Positions 28,402 to 36,249 of a DNA stretch of 64,000 nucleotides are shown here, one piece after another. A program made the translations under genes and the position numbers. The notes below the pieces were generated by a model that did not search any database, had not been told where the DNA came from, and worked only from the letters and a program-made list of their open reading frames with translations. Every line of letters begins with the position of its first letter. The first letter of the stretch is position 1. The DNA comes from Arthrobacter crystallopoietes. Lineage in GTDB: Bacteria > Actinomycetota > Actinomycetes > Actinomycetales > Micrococcaceae. The stretch spans positions 62,001 to 126,000 of the forward strand of contig NZ_CP018863.1 in NCBI RefSeq assembly GCF_002849715.1. The letters run 5' to 3'.

Positions 28402-29808
28402 ATGACCTCCAACCCATCCAACAACGGCGACGATCCGAAAGATCCGCTGTCCGAAATGTTTGCCAAGCTTTTCGGCGCTGAGGGAGCCGGCATGGATCCC
28501 GCAGAAATAGCCAAGGCGGCAGGTCTGCCGTCCGACCCCAATGTGCTGGCGCAGATGATGCAGCAGGTACAGGCCATGATGAGCGCCGGAAATGAAGGCC
28601 CGGTCAACTGGAAGCTGGCCCATGAGAGCGCGCGTAAGGTTGCTGCCTCGGACAGTGACCCATCGGTTACTCCCGCACAATCCCGCGAGGTGGACGAGGC
28701 ATTGCGCCTGGCCGAGATGTGGCTGGATCCGGTCACGGATTTCGCCGGCACGGGGCTCATGGGCAGGGCATGGTCCCGGGCCGAATGGGTAGAGGCGACG
28801 TTACCGACATGGAAGCGGCTGACCGAACCGGTGGCGAACAGCATTGCTTTCGCTCTCACAAGCGCCCTCTCCGAACAGGTGCCGGAGGACATGAAGGCGA
28901 TGATGGGCGGGGCCCATTCGATGCTGCAGAACATGGGCGGCGCTCTGTTCGGCATGCAGTTGGGACAGGCCGTCGGCGCCCTATCCAAGGATGTTGTTGG
29001 CTCCACGGATATCGGCATCCCCTTGGCAGAAGGCAAAATGGCGCTGTTGCCTGCCAACGTCAGGGCCTTCGGCGAAGGCTTGGATATTCCCGAGTCGGAG
29101 ATCCGGCTCTTCCTCGCGGTCCGGGAGGCAGCGCACACCCGCTTGTTCACGCATGTTCCCTGGCTGGCAGGGCACCTTCTGAGCGCAATCGAAGGCTATG
29201 CCCGAGGCATCCATATTGACATGTCGCGGATTGAAGAAGTAGCACGGGAAATTGATCCCACCAATCCCGAATCCATGCAGAATGCTCTCTCCCAAGGAGT
29301 GTTCATGCCGGAAAGAACCCCGGAGCAAGACACCGCCTTGGTGAAGCTGGAGACGACTTTGGCGCTGGTTGAAGGCTGGGTCGATGAACTGACAGCCGCG
29401 GCTACGGTGAATCTGCCCTCCGCGGGTGCATTGCGGGAAACTGTTCGACGGCGCCGCGCAACGGGCGGACCGGCCGAGCATGCCTTTTCAGCCTTGGTCG
29501 GATTGGAACTGCGTCCTCGCCGTCTACGCGACGCGGCCGCTCTCTGGGCTGCCTTGGCCGAGGAACGCGGCATCGAAGGCCGGGATTCCATCTGGCACCA
29601 CCCGGACCTGCTCCCGACGTCAGAGGATCTGGACGATCCGGCAGGCTTCAGTTCCAGGCGCCAATTGCTGGAAGCCTCTGATACGGAGGTCGACGAGGCC
29701 CTGCAAAAGCTGCTGGCGGGCGGGTTTGATGAGCCTACCAACGATGCTGATACGGATACCGGAGAGGATGAGAACGGCGACTCCAAGGATGGGCGCCAGG
29801 ACTCCTAG
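28402..29808 (+). CDS. Zinc-dependent metalloprotease family protein (DUF2342-type)
   Basis: A 468-residue soluble protein of the actinobacterial zincin-like family formerly DUF2342. The central segment REAAHTRLFTHVPWLAGHLL and IEGYARGIHIDMSRIEEVAR matches the family core; the putative metal site is in this helix although the classic HExxH is not present. The N-terminus has the conserved DPLSEMFAKLFG pattern and the C-terminus is acidic. Proteolytic activity is not demonstrated. Its position next to the Lon-like PDZ and UPF0182 genes is conserved in actinobacteria as I recall. The stop shares a CTAG with the opposing gene at 29805. Confidence 0.8.
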   Translation: MTSNPSNNGDDPKDPLSEMFAKLFGAEGAGMDPAEIAKAAGLPSDPNVLAQMMQQVQAMMSAGNEGPVNWKLAHESARKVAASDSDPSVTPAQSREVDEALRLAEMWLDPVTDFAGTGLMGRAWSRAEWVEATLPTWKRLTEPVANSIAFALTSALSEQVPEDMKAMMGGAHSMLQNMGGALFGMQLGQAVGALSKDVVGSTDIGIPLAEGKMALLPANVRAFGEGLDIPESEIRLFLAVREAAHTRLFTHVPWLAGHLLSAIEGYARGIHIDMSRIEEVAREIDPTNPESMQNALSQGVFMPERTPEQDTALVKLETTLALVEGWVDELTAAATVNLPSAGALRETVRRRRATGGPAEHAFSALVGLELRPRRLRDAAALWAALAEERGIEGRDSIWHHPDLLPTSEDLDDPAGFSSRRQLLEASDTEVDEALQKLLAGGFDEPTNDADTDTGEDENGDSKDGRQDS

Positions 29809-30431
29809 TCCTCCACATCATCGCCCAGCGGATCCCCGCCGCTGTCGCTGAGTCCCCGGCCCATCGCAAACGCTGCCCCATCCAGAAATGCCTTGGCCCG
29901 GGCGAGGTCAGGATATGGCTCGAGCACGTCCCAGAAATCTGGCCCGTGTCCGGGAACTACGAGGTGGGCGAGTTCGTGCAGGATCACATAATCGATGACC
30001 CATTGCGGCATGCCTTCAATCTTGTCCGAAATTCTGATGGTGCCGCGGGCGGGAGTGCAGGACCCCCAGCGCCCGTTCTGGTTGGACACCCACCGGATGC
30101 TCTCCGGGCAAGGATTCCCGGAAATGTATCTACCGGATAGCATGGCGGCCCGGTGCATCAGCGCTTCGTCACTGCGGACCTTCCGCTTTCCGACGTCTGC
30201 GTCGGATTTCGCCTCGAGACGGGCGACCATCCTGGACACCCACTCACGTTCCTGGGCAGCTGTGAAATGACCAGGAATGGAAATAATCATTTCACCGTCG
30301 CGCCAGCCCGCAGATACCGTGCGCCGTCGCCTGTTGGAGCGCTTGACCACTACCGGTTTCCCGTCCTTGGTAGTCAGCGCGGCCGGGCCGTCTCCTGCCC
30401 GTAAAGCTGTGCTCTTCTGTCCGTCCCGCAT
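29805..30431 (-). CDS. YgjP/SprT-like M48-type metallopeptidase
   Basis: A 208-residue protein with the zinc-binding HELAH motif in VILHELAHLVVPGHGPDFW (~residues 150-168), where HGPDFW supplies the third ligand. The preceding RWVSNQNGRWGSCTPARGTI stretch is characteristic of the YgjP-like family. No signal peptide or membrane helix, so it is probably cytosolic. Its stop overlaps the opposing metalloprotease gene by the palindromic CTAG. ATG start at 30431. Confidence 0.85.
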   Translation of the reverse strand: MRDGQKSTALRAGDGPAALTTKDGKPVVVKRSNRRRRTVSAGWRDGEMIISIPGHFTAAQEREWVSRMVARLEAKSDADVGKRKVRSDEALMHRAAMLSGRYISGNPCPESIRWVSNQNGRWGSCTPARGTIRISDKIEGMPQWVIDYVILHELAHLVVPGHGPDFWDVLEPYPDLARAKAFLDGAAFAMGRGLSDSGGDPLGDDVED

Positions 30432-30565
30432 GGCAACGACGTTACCGTGAATGGGCCTACGTCAGAATCGCGCACTCGCCGTACCTTCGATTCTGTGGAT
30501 AACTCCTCCCCCGCCGCTGCCGGCATGCCAGCATGGAATCCCGGAACTTCGAAAAGGAGAAAGCT

Positions 30566-31636
30566 GTGGCGGAGTTGAAGATCAATCCCGGTTTGCGCCT
30601 GATCGAGCGCCGGGGCACAGTGCAGATAGGCCTGGGTTCCACCGGTCTGGTTCTAGAGGGCACCGGCCAGGGGGACCTGGATTTTTTGTACCGTCTGCGG
30701 ACCGGTCTCGACGACACGGAACTGGAGCACGCTGCCGGCAACTGTTCCATCACTACGGAAAGGGCGCGGGCGTTGGTGGCAGCGCTGGAAAGTGTGCTGG
30801 TCGATCCGCCGGCAAAGTCGGAGCAACTCAGCGGATTGCGCCTGGACCGTCTGGCGCCCGATCGGGCCCACTGGTCTGCGGTGTACTCCGTCGACTCATC
30901 GGCGCTGCTGGCGAACCGGGCAAGGGCTGCCGTGCATTTGATCGGGCTGGGCAGAACGGGCGGCGCTGTCGCCTGCGCTCTGGCCGCTGCGGGCGTCGGC
31001 ACACTGCTGCTGGAAGACCGGGCCAGCGTCGGGCCCGCCGACGTAGGATCGGGAGCGTTCAGACTGGCCGACGTCGGGCTGAACCGGGCGCAAGCTGTCC
31101 GGAAGATGATCCGCAACATTGACCCGACGGTTTCCACGCACATCCTGTCCAACAGCATGGACCCGGAAGCCGCCGCCGGCCGACCTCGCTTCCTGAATCT
31201 CGTTATTTACACTGACCGCGATGTGCCCAACGCACGCATCAGCCACGGCCTCTCCGAAGGGGACAATCCCCACCTGTCGCTGCTGCTTCGTGAGCGGGAC
31301 GCGTTGATTGGCCCGCTGGTGGTACCCGGGCAATCCGCGTGTCTGGACTGCTTGGACCGGCACCACGCCCAAGCAGATCCCGACTGGTATGAGCTGTGTT
31401 CGCAGGTACACGGCGCCAGCGCAGAGGCTGGCGCCGTCGACGAAGTGGCCCAGTCCGTCGCCGCGGCAGGGCTGGCAAGCCTGCAGTCGCTGCTCTTTCT
31501 GGATGGCAGGAACCGCCCGGCAGCCTGGTCGGCCGTCCTGCAGCTGCGTTCAGCCGATGGCACTGTAGGCCGGCACGAGTATCGGCCCCACCCCGAGTGT
31601 GCCTGCCAGCTGCAGCCGGCGCTGCAGGACAGCTAG
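30566..31636 (+). CDS. ThiF-like / TOMM-type cyclodehydratase-related protein
   Basis: A 356-residue protein. The N-terminal ~110 residues resemble the leader-peptide-binding (winged-helix) domain of thiazole/oxazole-modified microcin (TOMM) systems; the rest is an E1/ThiF-like Rossmann domain with HLIGLGRTGGAVACALAAAGVGTLLLED. Two Cys pairs, ACLDC and ECAC near the C-terminus, form the expected structural zinc site. No YcaO cyclodehydratase, dehydrogenase or precursor peptide gene is visible nearby. The GTG at 30566, with AAGGAG six bases upstream, is preferred over the ATG at 30533. A mycobacterial counterpart, Rv3196, sits in similar surroundings as I recall. Confidence 0.75.
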   Translation: MAELKINPGLRLIERRGTVQIGLGSTGLVLEGTGQGDLDFLYRLRTGLDDTELEHAAGNCSITTERARALVAALESVLVDPPAKSEQLSGLRLDRLAPDRAHWSAVYSVDSSALLANRARAAVHLIGLGRTGGAVACALAAAGVGTLLLEDRASVGPADVGSGAFRLADVGLNRAQAVRKMIRNIDPTVSTHILSNSMDPEAAAGRPRFLNLVIYTDRDVPNARISHGLSEGDNPHLSLLLRERDALIGPLVVPGQSACLDCLDRHHAQADPDWYELCSQVHGASAEAGAVDEVAQSVAAAGLASLQSLLFLDGRNRPAAWSAVLQLRSADGTVGRHEYRPHPECACQLQPALQDS

Positions 31637-31657
31637 CGTGTTAATGCGTCTCTGAAC

Positions 31658-33790
31658 CTAGTTATCGGAAAGTATGCGCAGCACGTCTTCGCCATAGCGT
31701 TCCAATTTGGCGGGCCCGACACCAGCCAGACGCGAGAGTTCCTGCATGGACTGGGGGCGCGCTTCAGCAATAGCCACCAGCGTCGCATCAGTGAACACGA
31801 CGAAGGCCGGCACCGAAGCTTCCAGGGCGGTATCCTTGCGCCACTGCCGCAAAGCATCGAAGGTCGACTCTTCATAGGTTGGCGGGCAGTTCTGGCACCG
31901 GCCGACTTTGCGTTCGGCGCCTGAGTTGAGCATAGTTCCGCACACCCGGCACACCGCGGGTGCCGCTTGCTTGCGGCGGGAGGGCTTGGCGCCCGTCCGG
32001 CTTTGCACGGAGGACGATGATTGCGGCCGCAGCCCGTCCAAGAAGCGTGATGGCTTCCGGTTGGCCCGGCCCCCGGGTGTGCGCGCCAGGGACCAGGACA
32101 GCGCAAGGTGCTCGCGTGCCCGTGTGATGCCGACGTAAAGCAGCCTGCGTTCTTCGTCCACGGCGTCATCGGTGTCCGCAAAGGAGATCGGCATCAGTCC
32201 TTCGCTGAGTCCGACCAGGAACACGGCATCCCATTCCAGGCCCTTGGCGGAATGCAGCGAGGCCAGCGTGACGCCTTGGACCGTCGGCGCGTGCTGGGCG
32301 GCAGCACGCTCTTCCAGCTCAGTAACGAGATCCTGCAGAGTGAACACACCGCCGGCCGCGCTGCCGCGGGCCTTGTCCAATTCGTCAGCCAGTGCCACGA
32401 GCGCGGCCAGGGATTCCCAGCGTTCGCGTACCGCACCGCCGGATTGAGGAGCCTGCGCGGTGTAGCCAAGGTTGGCAAGGATGTCCCTGACCAGCTGCGG
32501 CACGGGATCGGTCCCCGCGGCCCGGGCGCCGGCGCGCAGTTGCAGCATCGCATCCCGGACTTCCTTGCGGCGGAAGAATCGCTCGCCGCCGCGCAACTGG
32601 TAGCCGATATCCGCCGAGGCCAGGGCCTGTTCGTAGGCTTCCGACTGGCCGTTGGTCCGGTACAGCACGGCGATCTGGCTTGCGGCGACGCCTTCATTCA
32701 GAAGTGTCCGGATCCTTCCGGCTACCTGTGCAGCTTCGGCCTCGTCGTCGGCGCATTCCGTGAACGAAGGCTCCGGGCCGGTAGGGCGCTGGGCAATAAG
32801 TTCCAGCGGGGCGGGCCAGGGATCGCTGCCGCCGCGCCGCGGCTGCTTGGTGCGTGCCGCCAGCAGCGAGTTGGCCAGATTCACCACCTGCGGAGTCGAT
32901 CTGTAGTCCCGCACCAGTTTGACCACCTCGGCCCCGGGGAACCGCTTGGTAAACTCCAGCAGATGCCGGGAAGTAGCACCGGTGAACGAATAGATGGTCT
33001 GGCTGGCATCGCCAACCACGCACAACTCGTCCCTTGGCCCCAGCCACAGGTCCAGCAGCCGTTGCTGCAGGGGGGACACATCCTGGTACTCATCCACGAC
33101 AAAGTGCCGGTACTGGTCCCGCACGGTGGCCGCGACCTTGGCATCTTCCTGCAGGATGCCAACCGTGATCAGCAGGACATCTTCAAAATCGATGATGTTG
33201 CGGTCGGTCTTGACGTCTTCGTAGGCCTGGAAGAGCCTGGAAATGGTGGTCAGATCAAACCCTGCCGGCTCCACCCGCCCTGCCGCAGCTTTGAGGTAGG
33301 TGTCCGGGGTCAGCATGGAAACCTTGGCCCACTCGATCTCCGCGGCCAGGTCCCTGATCGCGGCCCGGTCCGTGGTCAACCGCAGCCGCCGCGCGGATTC
33401 GGCGATGACCTGGGCTTTGTGGTCCAGCAACCCCGGCAACGGTCCGCCCACGGCGTGCGGCCAGAAATACTGCAGCTGACGCAACGCGGCAGCATGGAAG
33501 GTGCGTGCCTGCACCCCACCCACGCCCAGGTCCCGCAGTCGAGTGCGCATTTCGGCCGCCGCACGCGCGGTGAAGGTCACCGCGAGCACCTGCTGCGGCT
33601 TGTACACTCCCGAATGCACGCCATAGGCAATACGGTGGGTGATGGCCCTGGTCTTGCCGGTGCCCGCACCGGCAAGCACGGACATGGGCCCGGTCAGCGT
33701 CGACGCAACGTGGCGCTGCTCCTCGTCGAGTCCGCCGAGAATTCTGGCTTCGAGATTATCAGTGACATCCACCGGTAGTTCCAGGCTCAC
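31658..33790 (-). CDS. uvrD2: ATP-dependent DNA helicase UvrD2
   Basis: A 710-residue superfamily 1A helicase. Walker A AGAGTGKT (~41-48), Walker B VVDEYQDVSP, motif III VVGDASQTIYSF, and motif VI VGITRAREHL are all visible. The C-terminal part carries a tetracysteine CxxC-14-CxxC module (CRVC...CQNC) joining the motor to an HRDC domain (~640-710; MQELSRLAGVGPAKLERYG). This is the UvrD2 architecture of mycobacteria, where the Cys module is needed for helicase activity. It unwinds DNA 3' to 5' in repair. The GTG start overlaps the nudC stop (GTGA). Confidence 0.94.
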   Translation of the reverse strand: MSLELPVDVTDNLEARILGGLDEEQRHVASTLTGPMSVLAGAGTGKTRAITHRIAYGVHSGVYKPQQVLAVTFTARAAAEMRTRLRDLGVGGVQARTFHAAALRQLQYFWPHAVGGPLPGLLDHKAQVIAESARRLRLTTDRAAIRDLAAEIEWAKVSMLTPDTYLKAAAGRVEPAGFDLTTISRLFQAYEDVKTDRNIIDFEDVLLITVGILQEDAKVAATVRDQYRHFVVDEYQDVSPLQQRLLDLWLGPRDELCVVGDASQTIYSFTGATSRHLLEFTKRFPGAEVVKLVRDYRSTPQVVNLANSLLAARTKQPRRGGSDPWPAPLELIAQRPTGPEPSFTECADDEAEAAQVAGRIRTLLNEGVAASQIAVLYRTNGQSEAYEQALASADIGYQLRGGERFFRRKEVRDAMLQLRAGARAAGTDPVPQLVRDILANLGYTAQAPQSGGAVRERWESLAALVALADELDKARGSAAGGVFTLQDLVTELEERAAAQHAPTVQGVTLASLHSAKGLEWDAVFLVGLSEGLMPISFADTDDAVDEERRLLYVGITRAREHLALSWSLARTPGGRANRKPSRFLDGLRPQSSSSVQSRTGAKPSRRKQAAPAVCRVCGTMLNSGAERKVGRCQNCPPTYEESTFDALRQWRKDTALEASVPAFVVFTDATLVAIAEARPQSMQELSRLAGVGPAKLERYGEDVLRILSDN

Positions 33791-34740
33791 TTCCCGCCCA
33801 GCGGTTCCGGCAGCGCGCTGCCATACCAGTGTTCGATGAGGGCCCGGGCGATCGAGATGCCGCCCGCGACCTGGATCTCGCCGGATTCAATTCCCTGGGC
33901 GAGTTCGGCCCGCGTGAACCAGCGCACGTCCCGGATTTCCACGCCGTCCGGAACCGTTTCGGTTCCCGTTGCAACGGCAGTGAAGCCAAGCATCAGAGAA
34001 GAAGGGAAGGGCCACGGCTGCGATCCCAGGTACTGCGGCGAATGCACCACAATCCCGGATTCTTCCTCGGTCTCCCGGATTACGGCCGCTTCGAGGGACT
34101 CCCCCGGTTCCACGAAGCCGGCCAACGTTGAGTACCGTCCCACGGGCCAACTGGCCGAGTTACCCAGCAACAGCCGGTCGTCTGCGTCAACGACCGAAAC
34201 AATGATGGCCGGATCGGTGCGGGGATAGTGCTCGCTGCCGTCTGCCGGGCAGCGCCGGACCCAGCCGCCGCTTTCCACGGTGGTCCGTGTCCCGCAGCGC
34301 GGGCAATGCGTATGGACAGCGTGCCAATTTGAAATCGCGGCTGCTTCCGCGAACAGGCCGGCGTCCTGTGGTGACAGCGAAGTCGCGACGTCGCGCAGTC
34401 CCAGCCACTCGCCGTCGTTCTTTGCTTCAGCAGTTATCCCCGTCAGGTCTTCCAGGACAATATCCGTTCCCTCGGGAACATCCGCCCCTGCCACTGCCCG
34501 GCCAAGATAGACAGGTTTTTCCGGCACGCGGCGCCCGAGCGAGGGCAGCAGCACGATCTTGTTGTCCCGCACGAGCGTTTTGCCCGCATCCAGGAGCATG
34601 ACCCAGGTGGAATCCAAGCCCCAGATATCGTCGAACAGAACCGGCTGATTGCGGCGCTCACAACCCCGGTCCATGGCGCTGCGGGCAAGGGTCAGGCCGC
34701 CCAACGGAGGGAAGCCTGTGGCGTGGGTTGTGGTGCTCAT
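33787..34740 (-). CDS. nudC: NAD(+) diphosphatase / NADH pyrophosphatase NudC
   Basis: A 317-residue Nudix hydrolase that cleaves NADH/NAD to nicotinamide mononucleotide and AMP and can remove NAD caps from RNA. The Nudix box GFVEPGESLEAAVIRETEEE is intact, and the NudC-specific SQPWPFPSS follows. The zinc ribbon shows HCPRCG and a later RCPADGSEH; the usual fourth Cys is absent, so the metal site may be altered. YPRTDPAIIV is typical. ATG at 34740. Co-oriented and overlapping with uvrD2. Confidence 0.92.
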   Translation of the reverse strand: MSTTTHATGFPPLGGLTLARSAMDRGCERRNQPVLFDDIWGLDSTWVMLLDAGKTLVRDNKIVLLPSLGRRVPEKPVYLGRAVAGADVPEGTDIVLEDLTGITAEAKNDGEWLGLRDVATSLSPQDAGLFAEAAAISNWHAVHTHCPRCGTRTTVESGGWVRRCPADGSEHYPRTDPAIIVSVVDADDRLLLGNSASWPVGRYSTLAGFVEPGESLEAAVIRETEEESGIVVHSPQYLGSQPWPFPSSLMLGFTAVATGTETVPDGVEIRDVRWFTRAELAQGIESGEIQVAGGISIARALIEHWYGSALPEPLGGK

Positions 34741-34890
34741 GCCTCTACCGTACTAAGCGCGGCGGACCAATTGATATTTGGGCCGCAATCTGGGGAGAAC
34801 AGGGGGCCTAGGTTTGGTCTGCGTCACGTTCTAACGACTCGCCGCCGCAGCCGCCGTGGCTGGGGCGACATTCCAATTACGGTGGACTAC

Positions 34891-36249
34891 GTGAGAAAGA
34901 CTCCTATGGAACTGGCTGCTATGGCCAGCGCGGCCGTACCCGGACTGGCGCCTGCCGGCGTTTCCGGAGCTCCCGACGACGCCGCGGACTTCACTTCCGC
35001 GGTAGTGATCGATGACGCCGGCAAGCAGTGGCGGGTCCGCTCCCCCCGCCATCCGGAAGCCAGCATGAGGCTCGAAACGGAGTTGCTGGTCCTGCGGTCC
35101 TTCTCCCCCGCCATCCGGGCCGAACTGCCGTTCCAGGTGCCGTCCGTGGCAGGCACCGTCCAGCAAGGGGAACTGCGCACTTTTGTCTACAACCACGTTC
35201 CCGGGGCTACTTTGGAGCTAGAGACGCTTGTCGCCGAGGGCGGCAGAGTGCCCATCGAAATCGGCCGGGCCATGGCCGGAATCCATGACCTGCCGCAGGC
35301 CATGGTGGACCGCGCGGATCTGCCGAGCTACACCGCTGACGAGTTCCGTCAGCGCCGGCTGAACGAACTCGATCAGGCCGCCACGACGGGCAAGATCCCG
35401 CCGGCTTTGCTGCGCCGTTGGGAGCATGCACTCGAGGATGTCACGCTCTGGAAGTTCAACCCGTCCGTGGTCCACGGTGACCTGCACGAGGATAACCTCG
35501 TCATCTGGGACGGTGCCGTCAGCGCCGTCACCGGATGGACGGATCTGCGGATCGGCGATCCGGCGGATGATTTTGCCTGGCTTATCGCCGTACACGAACA
35601 GTCTTTCGCCGACGTTGTGCTGGAGTCGTACAACAAGTACCGCAAGGAGCCGGTGGATCCACACCTGATGCGCCGTGCCGCGCTGGCCGCCGAATTCGCC
35701 TTGGCACAATGGCTGGTACGCGGTGTCGCTGCCGAGGATGCGGCAATGATTGCCGAAGCCGAAGAGATGCTGCAGGAACTTGAGTCGGATATCCGCGAAC
35801 ACGGCGGCCAGGAGATCAGCAGCGAAAAGCTCCCCGTGCCCGCGACACCGCCTGGTCCGCCGTCCACGGCGCCCGAAATTGAGCGGGCCGGCACGCAGTC
35901 CGCAGAGCGGCCGGCCGCGCCCCGGATCAGCGAGCGCGTGACGGCGGAGCCGATAGTTCCCGCGGCGCCCTCCAAAACGCCAACCGCTGAGGCTGGGCCG
36001 GTCGACGGTGATGACAACCGGGCGGACAAGAAGGAATCCGGCATGGATAAGGAACCCGGCGGTTCCGGCCTGAACCCCTCGAAGGAGGACGAGCCGACCG
36101 CGGACCGGCCGCCCGCTTCAGCGGACGCGAAACGGAAGACTCCCGCAGAGAAGAACGACGGCGGTGCGTCCGGCGAGGGGACCGCTGTTGCTGATGATTC
36201 ATTGACAACCACAGCGATCCCCATCATTGAGCCCCGTTCAGGTTCCTAG
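34891..36249 (+). CDS. Phosphotransferase (aminoglycoside/macrolide-kinase-like) with disordered tail
   Basis: A 452-residue protein. The N-terminal ~300 residues have the APH/ChoK kinase-like fold: VVHGDLHEDNLVIW (catalytic loop, His-Gly-Asp...Asn) and WTDLRIGDPADDFAWL (metal-binding DxD segment). GELRTFVYNHVPGATL is the hinge. The last ~140 residues are Pro/Glu/Lys-rich and probably disordered. The natural substrate is unknown; resistance should not be inferred. GTG at 34891 gives VRKTPMELAAMA, the usual start of this actinobacterial family. Its stop shares a CTAG with the adnB stop. Confidence 0.8.
   Translation: MRKTPMELAAMASAAVPGLAPAGVSGAPDDAADFTSAVVIDDAGKQWRVRSPRHPEASMRLETELLVLRSFSPAIRAELPFQVPSVAGTVQQGELRTFVYNHVPGATLELETLVAEGGRVPIEIGRAMAGIHDLPQAMVDRADLPSYTADEFRQRRLNELDQAATTGKIPPALLRRWEHALEDVTLWKFNPSVVHGDLHEDNLVIWDGAVSAVTGWTDLRIGDPADDFAWLIAVHEQSFADVVLESYNKYRKEPVDPHLMRRAALAAEFALAQWLVRGVAAEDAAMIAEAEEMLQELESDIREHGGQEISSEKLPVPATPPGPPSTAPEIERAGTQSAERPAAPRISERVTAEPIVPAAPSKTPTAEAGPVDGDDNRADKKESGMDKEPGGSGLNPSKEDEPTADRPPASADAKRKTPAEKNDGGASGEGTAVADDSLTTTAIPIIEPRSGS

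Noticed and set aside
32108..33778. 556-codon open frame antisense to uvrD2
   Set aside because: uvrD2 has all helicase motifs in the opposite strand; this frame shows none and no ribosome-binding site.
34891..36249. Antibiotic-resistance phosphotransferase
   Set aside because: The kinase fold is clear but sequence and context (DNA-repair block) do not indicate a drug substrate.
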